From assembly GCA_050010255.1 (NCBI GenBank), contig JBEKLJ010000086.1, forward strand, positions 1 to 13,889: a stretch of 13,889 bases of DNA, in the 5' to 3' direction. This document shows, piece after piece, positions 5,753 through 12,318 of this stretch. Position 1 is the first letter of the stretch, and the number at the start of each line of letters is the position of its first letter. The translations under genes were made by a program, and so were the position numbers. Origin of the DNA: JBEKLJ01 sp050010255. GTDB taxonomy: Bacteria; Acidobacteriota; Terriglobia; Bryobacterales; Bryobacteraceae. Below the pieces are notes generated by a model. The model saw only the letters and a list, made by a program, of their open reading frames with translations. It searched no databases and had not been told where the DNA came from.

Positions 5753-6850
5753 ATGCGTATCCATGTAACCCTCGCAATGATGTTCGCGTTGAGCGCCTGG
5801 GCGCAGTCGTCCAGCCAGCAGGCGCCCGGCGCTCCCAGTCCGGAAACCGTCCAGAAGCTGAAGGCGGCGGCCCAGGAAGCCGTCACGAGCGGCCAGCCCG
5901 CCTCCGCGCCCCAGACGGACAACAGAAGGATTCAGACGATCACCATCCCCGCGGCCACGGTGGTGCCGATCATGGCCCTGCCGCCCGACACGCTGATTGG
6001 CACCGTGAACGGGCAGAAAGTAACGGCTGGTGAGCTCCAGGTGATCCTGCGATCGATGCCTCCGCAGGTCCAGCAACAGGCGCAGGCGGACCGGCGCAGA
6101 TTCGTCGAGCAGTATGGCACGCTGCGCCAGTTGGCCGAGGAAGCCAGGAAGGTCAAGCTCGATCAGCAAAGCCCCTGGCGGGAGCAGATCGAGTACGCGA
6201 TCATGCAGACCCTCTACCAGGCCATGATCAATCACAAGTTTGGAGAGATCTCGATTCCCGTCGAGGAGGTCCGCACGGCGTACGAGGCCAGCAAGGACAG
6301 TCGCCTCCAGGCGCGGGTGAAGTCCATCTACCTGGCTTTCAGCACCACGCCGGTTTCGCAGCCGGACTCCAGGGGCGAGCGGTTGCTCAGCGAGGCCGAG
6401 GCCAAGGCGAAGGCGGAAGACTTGGTGCGGCAGGCTCGGAGCGGCGCGGATTTCGTGGCCCTGGTCAAGAAGCACTCGAACGATCCAACTTCGGTGGCCA
6501 AGGATGGCGACCTCGGCTTTATCCGCAAGAGCGACCAGATCCCGGCCGATTTGAGCAACGCCATCTTCAGCGCCAAGGTGGGCGAGATCGTCGGCCCGGT
6601 CCGGCAACCCAACGGCTTCTACATCTTCCGCATCGAAGAACTCGGCCCGCAGCCGTTCGAGCAGGTCCAGGGTACGATCACCAACGATCTGAAGAGCAAA
6701 CGGCTTGGGGAATGGGTGAACACGATCCAAAAGAGCCTCGATGTTCAGGTAGAGCTTCCGCCGTCCGGGATCACCATCACGCCGGCCGTACCGGCCGCGC
6801 CGGCCGCACCGGGCGCACCGGCGCAGCCGGGCACGCCGGCGCCGAAGTAG
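5753..6850 (+). CDS. Secreted parvulin-type peptidyl-prolyl isomerase (SurA/PrsA-like)
   Basis: 365 residues. ATG 5753 gives a Sec signal peptide (MRIHVTLAMMFALSAWAQ) with likely cleavage after AWA, so the protein acts outside the inner membrane. Residues about 80-185 form a helical SurA-N-like chaperone segment starting IGTVNGQKVTAGEL. Residues about 187-298 are one parvulin domain: SIYLAF strand, SGADFVALVKKHSND helix, GDLGFI, and GPVRQPNGFYIFRI at the end. The family catalyses cis-trans isomerisation of prolyl bonds and assists folding of exported proteins. Only one parvulin domain is present, unlike E. coli SurA with two. The C-terminal 25 or so residues are a Pro/Ala/Gly-rich tail. The proposed start of the next gene follows 23 bp after the stop. 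Confidence 0.88.
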   Translation: MRIHVTLAMMFALSAWAQSSSQQAPGAPSPETVQKLKAAAQEAVTSGQPASAPQTDNRRIQTITIPAATVVPIMALPPDTLIGTVNGQKVTAGELQVILRSMPPQVQQQAQADRRRFVEQYGTLRQLAEEARKVKLDQQSPWREQIEYAIMQTLYQAMINHKFGEISIPVEEVRTAYEASKDSRLQARVKSIYLAFSTTPVSQPDSRGERLLSEAEAKAKAEDLVRQARSGADFVALVKKHSNDPTSVAKDGDLGFIRKSDQIPADLSNAIFSAKVGEIVGPVRQPNGFYIFRIEELGPQPFEQVQGTITNDLKSKRLGEWVNTIQKSLDVQVELPPSGITITPAVPAAPAAPGAPAQPGTPAPK

Positions 6851-6873
6851 GGGCGCGCGGTCTGGCTCGCGGC

Positions 6874-7398
6874 TTGTCGAGGCTTCCGGCCCTGGCGGGT
6901 AAGCCCATCCGCGTTCGATTCCTGCCCGGTCTGCGGGTCCACCGCGGCCGGCTGGTCTGCGGCGGCACGCGCGGCGAGGAGGTCCACGCGGGGTCGTTCC
7001 TGCGGAAGCGCGAGATTGTCCTCTCCGCCGAACTGGCCACGCAGCCCCGGGAGCTGGCCCGAATTGTTCTTCATGAGCTGTTTCACTTCGCGTGGCTGCG
7101 GGCCGGGAACGGCTTGCGGCGGGCTTATGAGGAGCTGCTGAAGGGCGAGATCGAGCGGCGTGCGCGCGGCGAGCTGGGCTGGTCCGCCGAGCGGAGCAAG
7201 CGACGGCTCAGGCCGGGGGACATCCGCGGGCGGACGCGCCGCTGGCGCCAGTACGTCTGCGAGAGCTTCTGCGACTCGGCGGCCTGGCTGTATTCGGATC
7301 TCCGACGGCACGAGGAATTCTCGCTTGCTGCGCGGTTCCGCGAGCGGCGCCGGCGCTGGTTTGGCGCGGCGTTCGGGGCAGGGGAGATCTCGATATAA
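6874..7398 (+). CDS. Uncharacterised protein with HExxH metallopeptidase motif
   Basis: About 174 residues from TTG 6874; the start is uncertain. The frame is open back to ATG 6712, but that part only overprints the Pro/Ala-rich tail of the preceding gene and reads as a Gly/Arg/Thr repeat. CTG 6862 is another choice. The visible hallmark is LARIVLHELFHFAW (61-74), an HExxH zinc-binding helix. A second conserved-looking block, YVCESFCDSAAWLY (127-140), could supply the third, glutamate ligand (E130), as in gluzincins. No signal peptide or membrane helix is present, and the C-terminal half is very rich in arginine. I do not recognise a named family; SprT-like proteins share the HExxH but not the rest. 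The stop TAA abuts the TTG of the next gene. Confidence 0.65.
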   Translation: MSRLPALAGKPIRVRFLPGLRVHRGRLVCGGTRGEEVHAGSFLRKREIVLSAELATQPRELARIVLHELFHFAWLRAGNGLRRAYEELLKGEIERRARGELGWSAERSKRRLRPGDIRGRTRRWRQYVCESFCDSAAWLYSDLRRHEEFSLAARFRERRRRWFGAAFGAGEISI

Positions 7399-7399
7399 T
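7394..7399 (+). promoter_or_regulatory. Perfect TATAAT overlapping the TlpA-like gene start
   Basis: TATAAT at 7394-7399 spans the stop of the metallopeptidase gene and the first base of the TTG start. There is no -35 match at 16-18 bp. If used, transcripts would begin near 7406 and translation would need to start at the in-frame TTG 7414. It may equally be chance. Confidence 0.25.
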
Positions 7400-7998
7400 T
7401 GAGCTACAAGGCCTTGCTTCGACCCATCGGTTGGAGAGCAATCGGAATAGGAGTCCTGCTGCTGGCCGCCGGCTGCTCCTTGCCGGGGGGCCGGGAGTCG
7501 CGGGTTAAGCCGGCTTCCGCGCGCCGGGCCGCGCCCGACTTCGAGCTCAAGGATGGCGACGGCAAGACGGTTCGCCTTTCCAGCTACCGCGGCAAGGTCG
7601 TCCTGTTGAACTTCTGGGCGACCTGGTGCGGCCCGTGCATGGTGGAGATCCCCTGGTTCATCGACTTCGAGCGCCGCTATAGGGAACAGGGCTTCGCCGT
7701 GCTCGGGGTTTCAATGGACGAGGACGGCTGGCGGGCGGTGAAACCCTTCGTTTCCGAGGTTGGCATCAACTACCGCGTCGTGCTCGGCGACGCCACGGTG
7801 GCCCAGCTCTACGGAGGAGTCAGCGCGCTGCCGACCACGTTCATCATCGACCGCGAGGGCCGGGTCGCCGCCGTCCACCAGGGCCTCGTGAGCAGGAGCA
7901 ATTACGAGAACGACCTCAGGGAACTCTTCGAGAGCCCGTCGCGCTCGACTGGCGCTCGCGCTCCTGGCGTGCCAGCCGTGGCTGTGGGCGCAAGGTAA
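7399..7998 (+). CDS. TlpA/ResA-like thioredoxin-fold lipoprotein
   Basis: 199 residues from TTG 7399, directly after the previous stop; TTG 7414 is an alternative. The N-terminus GIGVLLLAAGC ends in a lipobox-like LAAGC (Cys26), so the protein is probably a lipoprotein anchored outside the inner membrane. The AhpC/TSA-type thioredoxin domain runs from about APDFEL (45-50). It has the redox motif WCGPC (76-80) after LLNFWAT and the cis-proline loop ALPTTFIIDREG (143-154). Such proteins reduce disulfides in exported proteins or cytochrome c apoproteins, with electrons from a DsbD/CcdA-type membrane protein. That fits the DsbD-alpha-like gene that follows. The last 20 or so residues (from SPSRSTG) are unlike the family and look like an out-of-frame reading of the next gene's signal peptide. 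Confidence 0.88.
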   Translation: MSYKALLRPIGWRAIGIGVLLLAAGCSLPGGRESRVKPASARRAAPDFELKDGDGKTVRLSSYRGKVVLLNFWATWCGPCMVEIPWFIDFERRYREQGFAVLGVSMDEDGWRAVKPFVSEVGINYRVVLGDATVAQLYGGVSALPTTFIIDREGRVAAVHQGLVSRSNYENDLRELFESPSRSTGARAPGVPAVAVGAR

Positions 7999-8002
7999 CG
8001 CG
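7937..8002 (+). other. In-frame signal peptide region upstream of the DsbD-alpha ORF, without a standard start
   Basis: In the frame of the following gene this stretch reads RRARLALALLACQPWLWAQG and then NA. It has a basic n-region, a hydrophobic core and an A-x-A-like cleavage region, with an LLAC that could also serve as a lipobox. The frame is open back to 7892, but holds no ATG, GTG or TTG before 8003. ATT 7901 and CTG 7949 are the only near-cognate choices I found. Confidence 0.6.
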
Positions 8003-8398
8003 TTGCTGACGGCGGAGCCGCCCCACACGCTGATCGCCAAGCGCAACGGGAGGGCGGAGGCGCGCATCCGGCTGCGCCTTCGCCAGGGCTACCACGTCAA
8101 CAGCAACACGCCGAACCAGGACTTCCTGATCCCGCTGCGGTTGAGTTGGGAGACGGGCCCGCTGGCGCCGCTGGAGGTGATCTTCCCGAAGCCGGAGCAG
8201 CACGACTACGCTTTCTCTTCCAAGCCAGTCTCGGTTTTCACCGGGGACTTCCAGGTGGTGACGCGCTTCCAGGTTGCTGCCGACGCGCCCGCCGGCCCGG
8301 GCATTCTCGTGGGCAAGCTGCGCTACCAGGCCTGCAGCCAGGACACCTGCTACCGCCCGGCCACGCTCGAGATCCGGCTGCCCTATGAGGTGCGCTAG
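8003..8398 (+). CDS. DsbD alpha-domain-like periplasmic redox protein
   Basis: 131 residues from TTG 8003, the only standard start in the frame, with AAGG at 7992-7995 and 7-nt spacing. The region up to the C-terminus resembles the N-terminal immunoglobulin-like domain of the thiol:disulfide interchange protein DsbD: QGYHVNSNTP (28-37) and LRYQACSQDTCYRP (106-119). Cys111 and Cys116 form the C-x4-C pair that in DsbD alpha takes electrons from the membrane domain and passes them to periplasmic thioredoxins. The membrane and C-terminal thioredoxin domains of full DsbD are absent, so this is a stand-alone domain. It must be exported to work, and a good signal peptide is encoded just upstream (7937-8002). 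The true start may therefore lie inside the TlpA-like gene, at a non-standard codon or one lost through mutation or a sequence error. Confidence 0.78.
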   Translation: MLTAEPPHTLIAKRNGRAEARIRLRLRQGYHVNSNTPNQDFLIPLRLSWETGPLAPLEVIFPKPEQHDYAFSSKPVSVFTGDFQVVTRFQVAADAPAGPGILVGKLRYQACSQDTCYRPATLEIRLPYEVR

Positions 8399-8407
8399 CC
8401 TTCCTGC

Positions 8408-9214
8408 ATGCGCCGCCTGATCATCCGCCCGGGAGCGATCGGCGACTGCATCCTGGCGCTGCCCGCCATGGACTTTCTGCGGTCGGACTACACAGAGGTG
8501 TGGGTGGCGCGGCCGAACGTGCCGCTCATCCGGTTCGTGGATTGCGTTCGAGCGATCCCGGACACCGGCCTCGACCTCGCCGGCATCCCCGGTTACGAGC
8601 CGCCGGGCGCTCTGATGGAGCGGCTGGCCTGGTTCGATTCGATCGTCTCCTGGTACGGCGCGAAGCGGCCCGAGTTCCGGGAAGCGGTCTCCGGCCTGCC
8701 GTTCACGTTTCTTGATGCTCTGCCGCCGGGCGGCGCACGCATTCACGCGGCGGACTTCTTCCTGGAACAGGTTGGCGGCGCCGGGCCGGCTGTGCCGCGG
8801 ATTGACTGCCCGCGCGCCCCTGGGGAGTACGTCGTTATTCAGCCTTTCTCAGGGAGCGCCAAGAAGAACTGGCCGCTCGAACGCTATCAGGAACTGGCCC
8901 ATCGCCTCGACGCACGTGTCTGCTGGTGCTCCGGTCCCGAAGAGCCACTCGATGGCGCCGTCCGCTTCGATGATCTCTATGAGCTGGCCTGCTGGCTGGC
9001 CGGAGCGCGGCTCTGTCTGGGCAACGACTCCGGGATCGCCCACCTGGCCGCGGCGGCGGAAGCGCCGGTGCTGGCGCTCTTCGGCCCCAGTGACCCGGCC
9101 CTCTGGGCGCCGCGCGGCGAGCGCGTTCGGGTGGTCGCGACGCCGCGGCCGGGGGAGCCCATGGAGGCGATTGGCCTCGATCGGGTCCTGGCCGCCGCGC
9201 GGGAGATGCTCTAA
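8408..9214 (+). CDS. Glycosyltransferase family 9 (heptosyltransferase-like), compact
   Basis: 268 residues from ATG 8408, nine bases after the previous stop; no ribosome binding site is visible. The N-terminal IIRPGAIGDCILALPA (5-20) is the acceptor-domain start of ADP-heptose:LPS heptosyltransferases. VIQPFSGSAKKNWPLERYQEL (143-163) and LCLGNDSGIAHLAAA (202-216), followed by ALFGPSDPALWAP, are the nucleotide-sugar-binding C-terminal domain. The family transfers a sugar, usually heptose, to lipid A-core or another surface glycan at the cytosolic face of the inner membrane. Usual length is about 330-350, so this is a short version, mainly in the middle (residues 60-135). The gene lies in a row with the redox genes and the lyase-family gene. 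Donor and acceptor cannot be told from the sequence. Confidence 0.85.
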   Translation: MRRLIIRPGAIGDCILALPAMDFLRSDYTEVWVARPNVPLIRFVDCVRAIPDTGLDLAGIPGYEPPGALMERLAWFDSIVSWYGAKRPEFREAVSGLPFTFLDALPPGGARIHAADFFLEQVGGAGPAVPRIDCPRAPGEYVVIQPFSGSAKKNWPLERYQELAHRLDARVCWCSGPEEPLDGAVRFDDLYELACWLAGARLCLGNDSGIAHLAAAAEAPVLALFGPSDPALWAPRGERVRVVATPRPGEPMEAIGLDRVLAAAREML

Positions 9215-9232
9215 TCAGATCAGGGAGGTTTC

Positions 9233-10078
9233 ATGACGCAGACAGAGAAAGCAGCGCTGTTCCGGAAGCTTCATCGCAGCCCTCCGATCCTCGTGCTTCC
9301 GAACGCCTGGGACGCCGCCAGCGCCCGCATCATGGAAGATGCCGGGGCTCCGGCCATTGCGACCACCAGCGCCGGGATCGCCCTCTCGCTCGGCTACCCG
9401 GACGGCCAGCGCATAAGCCGCCAGGAGATGCTGGCCGCCGTGCGGCGGATCGCGGCAGCCGTCGAAGTCCCAGTCACGGCCGACATCGAAGCCGGTTACG
9501 GGGAGGGCCCGGAGGCGGTCGCCGAGACCGTGCGCGGCGTGCTCGAAGCGGGCGCGGTGGGAATCAACCTGGAGGACAGTTGGGAGCGCGACGGTGTGCG
9601 GACCTGGGCCGATGCCGGCCTCCAGCAGGACCGCATCCGGGCAGCTTGTGAAGTTGCGCGGGCCGCCGGCATCCCGCTGCTCGTGAACGCGCGCACGGAC
9701 GTCTTCCTCCATGCCTTCGGAGAAGAAAGCGCACGGTTCGACGAGGCCGTTCGCCGGCTGAACGCTTACCTCGGCGCCGGCGGGGACTGCACGTTTCCCG
9801 TGGGCGTTCGCGAGCGGACGGTCGTCGCGGCTCTGGTGCGGGCCGTGAAAGGACCCGTCAACATCCTGGCCGGGCCCGGCGCGCCGGCAATCCCGGAGCT
9901 TGCGGAACTCGGCGTTGCGCGGGTGAGCTTCGGCGCGGGTTTTCTGCGCGCCGCGCTCGGTGTCGCGCGCCGCATCCTGACCGAGTTGAGGGGCGCCGGA
10001 ACCTACGCCGGTTTCCCCGAGGACACCCTGACGTCCGCCGAGTCGGGCCGCCTATTCGCGCGCGGGAGCAGGGGCTGA
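9233..10078 (+). CDS. Isocitrate lyase/PEP mutase superfamily enzyme
   Basis: 281 residues from ATG 9233, with a good AGGGAGG at 9222-9228. The (beta/alpha)8 barrel signature is clear: LPNAWDAASARI (22-33), ATTSAGIALSLGYPDG (43-58), VPVTADIEAGYG (79-90) with metal-binding D84 and E86, and GINLEDS (110-116). This is the COG2513-type branch, which includes 2-methylisocitrate lyase, phosphonopyruvate hydrolase and oxaloacetate decarboxylase. These enzymes break or rearrange C-C or P-C bonds in 2-oxo-acid-like substrates using Mg2+. The KKCGH loop of true isocitrate lyases and the CGH-type loop of PrpB are not found, so the substrate remains unknown. No prp or phosphonate genes are near. The 3' end overlaps the convergent nucleosidase gene by 27 bp. 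Confidence 0.85.
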   Translation: MTQTEKAALFRKLHRSPPILVLPNAWDAASARIMEDAGAPAIATTSAGIALSLGYPDGQRISRQEMLAAVRRIAAAVEVPVTADIEAGYGEGPEAVAETVRGVLEAGAVGINLEDSWERDGVRTWADAGLQQDRIRAACEVARAAGIPLLVNARTDVFLHAFGEESARFDEAVRRLNAYLGAGGDCTFPVGVRERTVVAALVRAVKGPVNILAGPGAPAIPELAELGVARVSFGAGFLRAALGVARRILTELRGAGTYAGFPEDTLTSAESGRLFARGSRG

Positions 10079-10783
10079 AGTCGCAGCCTGCGGCAGCGCC
10101 GCGCCGATCCAGGCGGGCAAGTGCCGGATCAAACGCTCCATGACGGCAGCCGCGCCTTCCACGTAGACCGGCATGCGCCCTTCGTAAGCGTCGCCGCAGC
10201 CGTCGCCGACCAGGTCGCTCACGCCGCGCAGGATCAGACACCGCACGCGGTTTCGTGCCGCCACCCAGGCGATGGATGCCGACTCCCAGTCTGCCGCCAC
10301 GGCCTTGAACCGGGCCTTGAGCTCCGGAATTTCGCCGGCCACCAGATCGCGGTCGGCCGAAACCATCAAAGCCCTCCGCACGGGCTGCGGAAGCCGGTCC
10401 GGGAGCCAGGACAGATCCAACTCGGTGGTGTAGTGGGCGATGGCCGCATCGGGATCGGTCATCTGCTCGAAGATGTCGTAGACTATCGTCCGCTCCACCA
10501 GCAGGATCTCGCCGTGCTCCACCTCTCCCCGGAACCCGCCGCACGTGCCCAGGTTGACCAGAAGCGCGGGCGCCCAGCGGTCGATTATGTACTGGGCCGA
10601 AGCGGCCGCCGAGATTTTCCCCCAGCCGCCGCGAAAGAAGAGGACGGGGGTTGCGTCTCCGTCAACGGTCAGGCTGGCGACGAACCACTCGCCCAGCGGC
10701 GAAGGCTGCACGTCCGCGCCCGGAAACAAGGGTACGGTCGCCCGCCACTCGTAATTGCAGGAGACGATGACAGCGGCTCTCAT
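10052..10783 (-). CDS. Nucleoside phosphorylase-fold nucleosidase (MTA/SAH nucleosidase or futalosine hydrolase type)
   Basis: 243 residues from ATG 10783 on the reverse strand, chosen because MRAAVIVSCNYEW starts on the first beta strand of the fold and GGAG lies nine bases upstream. ATG 10801 adds six residues. A longer frame to 10855 reads through the TAETQRTQRK-type repeat and is not credible. NLGTCGGFRGEV is the family's N-x-G-x-x-GG loop, and ADWESASIAWVA followed by LILRGVSD is the ribose-binding glutamate and catalytic aspartate region. Members hydrolyse the N-glycosidic bond of methylthioadenosine, S-adenosylhomocysteine or 6-amino-deoxyfutalosine in the cytosol. The usual VDMEGAA is ADWESAS here, which points to a divergent subgroup. 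It lies just downstream of gcvPB on the same strand. Confidence 0.75.
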   Translation of the reverse strand: MRAAVIVSCNYEWRATVPLFPGADVQPSPLGEWFVASLTVDGDATPVLFFRGGWGKISAAASAQYIIDRWAPALLVNLGTCGGFRGEVEHGEILLVERTIVYDIFEQMTDPDAAIAHYTTELDLSWLPDRLPQPVRRALMVSADRDLVAGEIPELKARFKAVAADWESASIAWVAARNRVRCLILRGVSDLVGDGCGDAYEGRMPVYVEGAAAVMERLIRHLPAWIGAALPQAATSAPAPARE

Positions 10784-10802
10784 CAGGGGCGACTCCGCCA
10801 TA

Positions 10803-10834
10803 GGTTTTCTTTGTGTCCTCTGCGTCTCCGCGGT
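10803..10834 (-). repeat. Copy of a dispersed 'TAETQRTQRK' intergenic repeat
   Basis: On the reverse strand the sequence starts accgcggagacgcagagg and goes on with acacaaagaaa. In frame with the nucleosidase gene it reads TAETQRTQRK. This string is a well-known false N-terminus caused by intergenic repeats in several bacterial phyla. It fills most of the gap between the gcvPB stop (10840) and the nucleosidase start. A related, inverted pair is at 13672-13742. Confidence 0.7.
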
Positions 10835-10839
10835 GAATC

Positions 10840-12318
10840 CTACTTCGGCCGCCACCGCAACACGGGCCTGCGCGCGGCCAGGACCTCATCGACGCGGCTG
10901 GTGCGGGTGGTGTGCGGCGCCGTGCGCACGAGGTCTGGGTTCTCCTCGACCTCGCGCGCGATCGAGATCATGGCGTCGGTGAAGAGGTCCAGCTCGCGCT
11001 TGCTTTCGCTCTCGGTGGGCTCGATCATCAGCGCCCCGTGCACGATCAGCGGGAAGCTGACCGTGTAGGGATGGAAGCCGTAATCGATGAGCCGCTTGGC
11101 GATGTCGCCCGTGCGCACGCCGCGCTTGGCCTGCCGCGCGTCGCTGAAGACGCACTCATGCATCGAGGGCGCCTGCTGCGGCAGGTCATAGTAAGGCTCC
11201 AGCGCCTTGCGGATGTAATTGGAGTTGAGCACCGCGTCCTGCGTGTTTGCCAGCAACCCGTCGCCGCCGCAGGCCAGGATGTAGGCGAGCGCCCGGATGA
11301 GGACGCCGAAGTTGCCATAGAAGGCACGCACGCGCCCGATCGATTGCGGGCAATCGTAGTCGAACAGCCACTGGCTGCCGGCGCGCTTCAGCCGCGGCAC
11401 CGGCAGGAACGGGGCCAAATGCGCCTTCACGGCCACCGGCCCGCTGCCCGGCCCGCCGCCGCCGTGCGGCGTCGAGAAGGTCTTGTGCAGGTTCAGGTGC
11501 ATGACATCGACGCCGGTGTCGCCCGGCCGCGTCACGCCCACCAACGCGTTCATGTTCGCGCCATCCAGGTAGAGCTGCGCGCCCTTGGCGTGCAGAAGGT
11601 CCGCAATCCGCCGGATGTTCGGCTCGAAGACGCCCAGCGTGTTCGGGTTGGTGAGCATCAGCGCGGCTACGTCCTCATCCACAACGCGGGCCAGGTTCTC
11701 CAGGTCGATCATGCCGCGCTCGTTCGAGGGGATGTTCTCAACCGCGTAGCCCGCAATGGCCGCCGTGGCCGGATTGGTGCCGTGCGCCGAATCCGGGACG
11801 AGGATTCTGTGGCGCGGCCCGCCGCGCGAGGTGAGCAGCGCGCGCACCAGCAGGATGCCGGTCAGCTCGCCGTGCGCGCCGGCGGCGGGCTGGAGCGTTA
11901 CCGCCTGCATGCCAGTGATCTCGGCCAGCGCCGCTTCCAGGCGCGCCATGATCTCCCTGGCGCCCTGCGAGAGCGCCCGCGGCTGGTAGGGGTGGGCCCA
12001 GGCCAAGCCCTCCACCTGCGCCGCCGCCTCGTTCACGCGCGGGTTGTACTTCATGGTGCATGACCCGAGCGGGTACATGCCCAGGTCGATCGCGTAGTTC
12101 CACGTGGAAAGCCGGGTGAAGTGCCGGAGGGCCTCGACCTCGCTCACCTCGGGGAAGTCTTCGATCTGGGCGCGCACGTTGGTGGCGCCGAGCACCGCCG
12201 CCGCGTCCACCGCCGGCACGTCCAGCTCGGGCAACTGGAAGCCCTTCTTGCCAGGCGAGCTCAGCTCGAAGAGGAGCGGCTCGTTCTGGCTGGGGTGGGT
12301 CCGGACCTTGCGGATCAT
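10840..12318 (-). CDS. gcvPB: Glycine dehydrogenase (decarboxylating) subunit 2
   Basis: 492 residues from ATG 12318, which overlaps the gcvPA stop by four bases (ATGA), a sign of translational coupling. It is the PLP-binding half of the two-subunit P-protein. LNLHKTFSTPHGGGGPGSGP (275-294) carries the PLP lysine K279 and the glycine-rich loop, SAHGTNPATAA (177-187) and TNPNTLGVFEP (223-233) line the cofactor, and LGSCTMKYNPR (84-94) is the N-terminal signature. Together with GcvPA it decarboxylates glycine and loads the aminomethyl group on lipoyl-GcvH; GcvT then passes the one-carbon unit to tetrahydrofolate. Length and motifs are complete. The gene ends next to the repeat at 10803-10834. 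Confidence 0.96.
   Translation of the reverse strand: MIRKVRTHPSQNEPLLFELSSPGKKGFQLPELDVPAVDAAAVLGATNVRAQIEDFPEVSEVEALRHFTRLSTWNYAIDLGMYPLGSCTMKYNPRVNEAAAQVEGLAWAHPYQPRALSQGAREIMARLEAALAEITGMQAVTLQPAAGAHGELTGILLVRALLTSRGGPRHRILVPDSAHGTNPATAAIAGYAVENIPSNERGMIDLENLARVVDEDVAALMLTNPNTLGVFEPNIRRIADLLHAKGAQLYLDGANMNALVGVTRPGDTGVDVMHLNLHKTFSTPHGGGGPGSGPVAVKAHLAPFLPVPRLKRAGSQWLFDYDCPQSIGRVRAFYGNFGVLIRALAYILACGGDGLLANTQDAVLNSNYIRKALEPYYDLPQQAPSMHECVFSDARQAKRGVRTGDIAKRLIDYGFHPYTVSFPLIVHGALMIEPTESESKRELDLFTDAMISIAREVEENPDLVRTAPHTTRTSRVDEVLAARRPVLRWRPK

Noticed and set aside
10784..10855. Extended N-terminus of the nucleosidase (FTAETQRTQRKP)
   Set aside because: It is a translation of an intergenic repeat, a known annotation artefact, and overlaps the end of gcvPB.
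10121..12063. Long forward frames (315 and 383 codons) opposite the nucleosidase, gcvPB and their gap
   Set aside because: Both are shadows of the strongly supported leftward genes; the translations are His/Arg-rich with no family resemblance.
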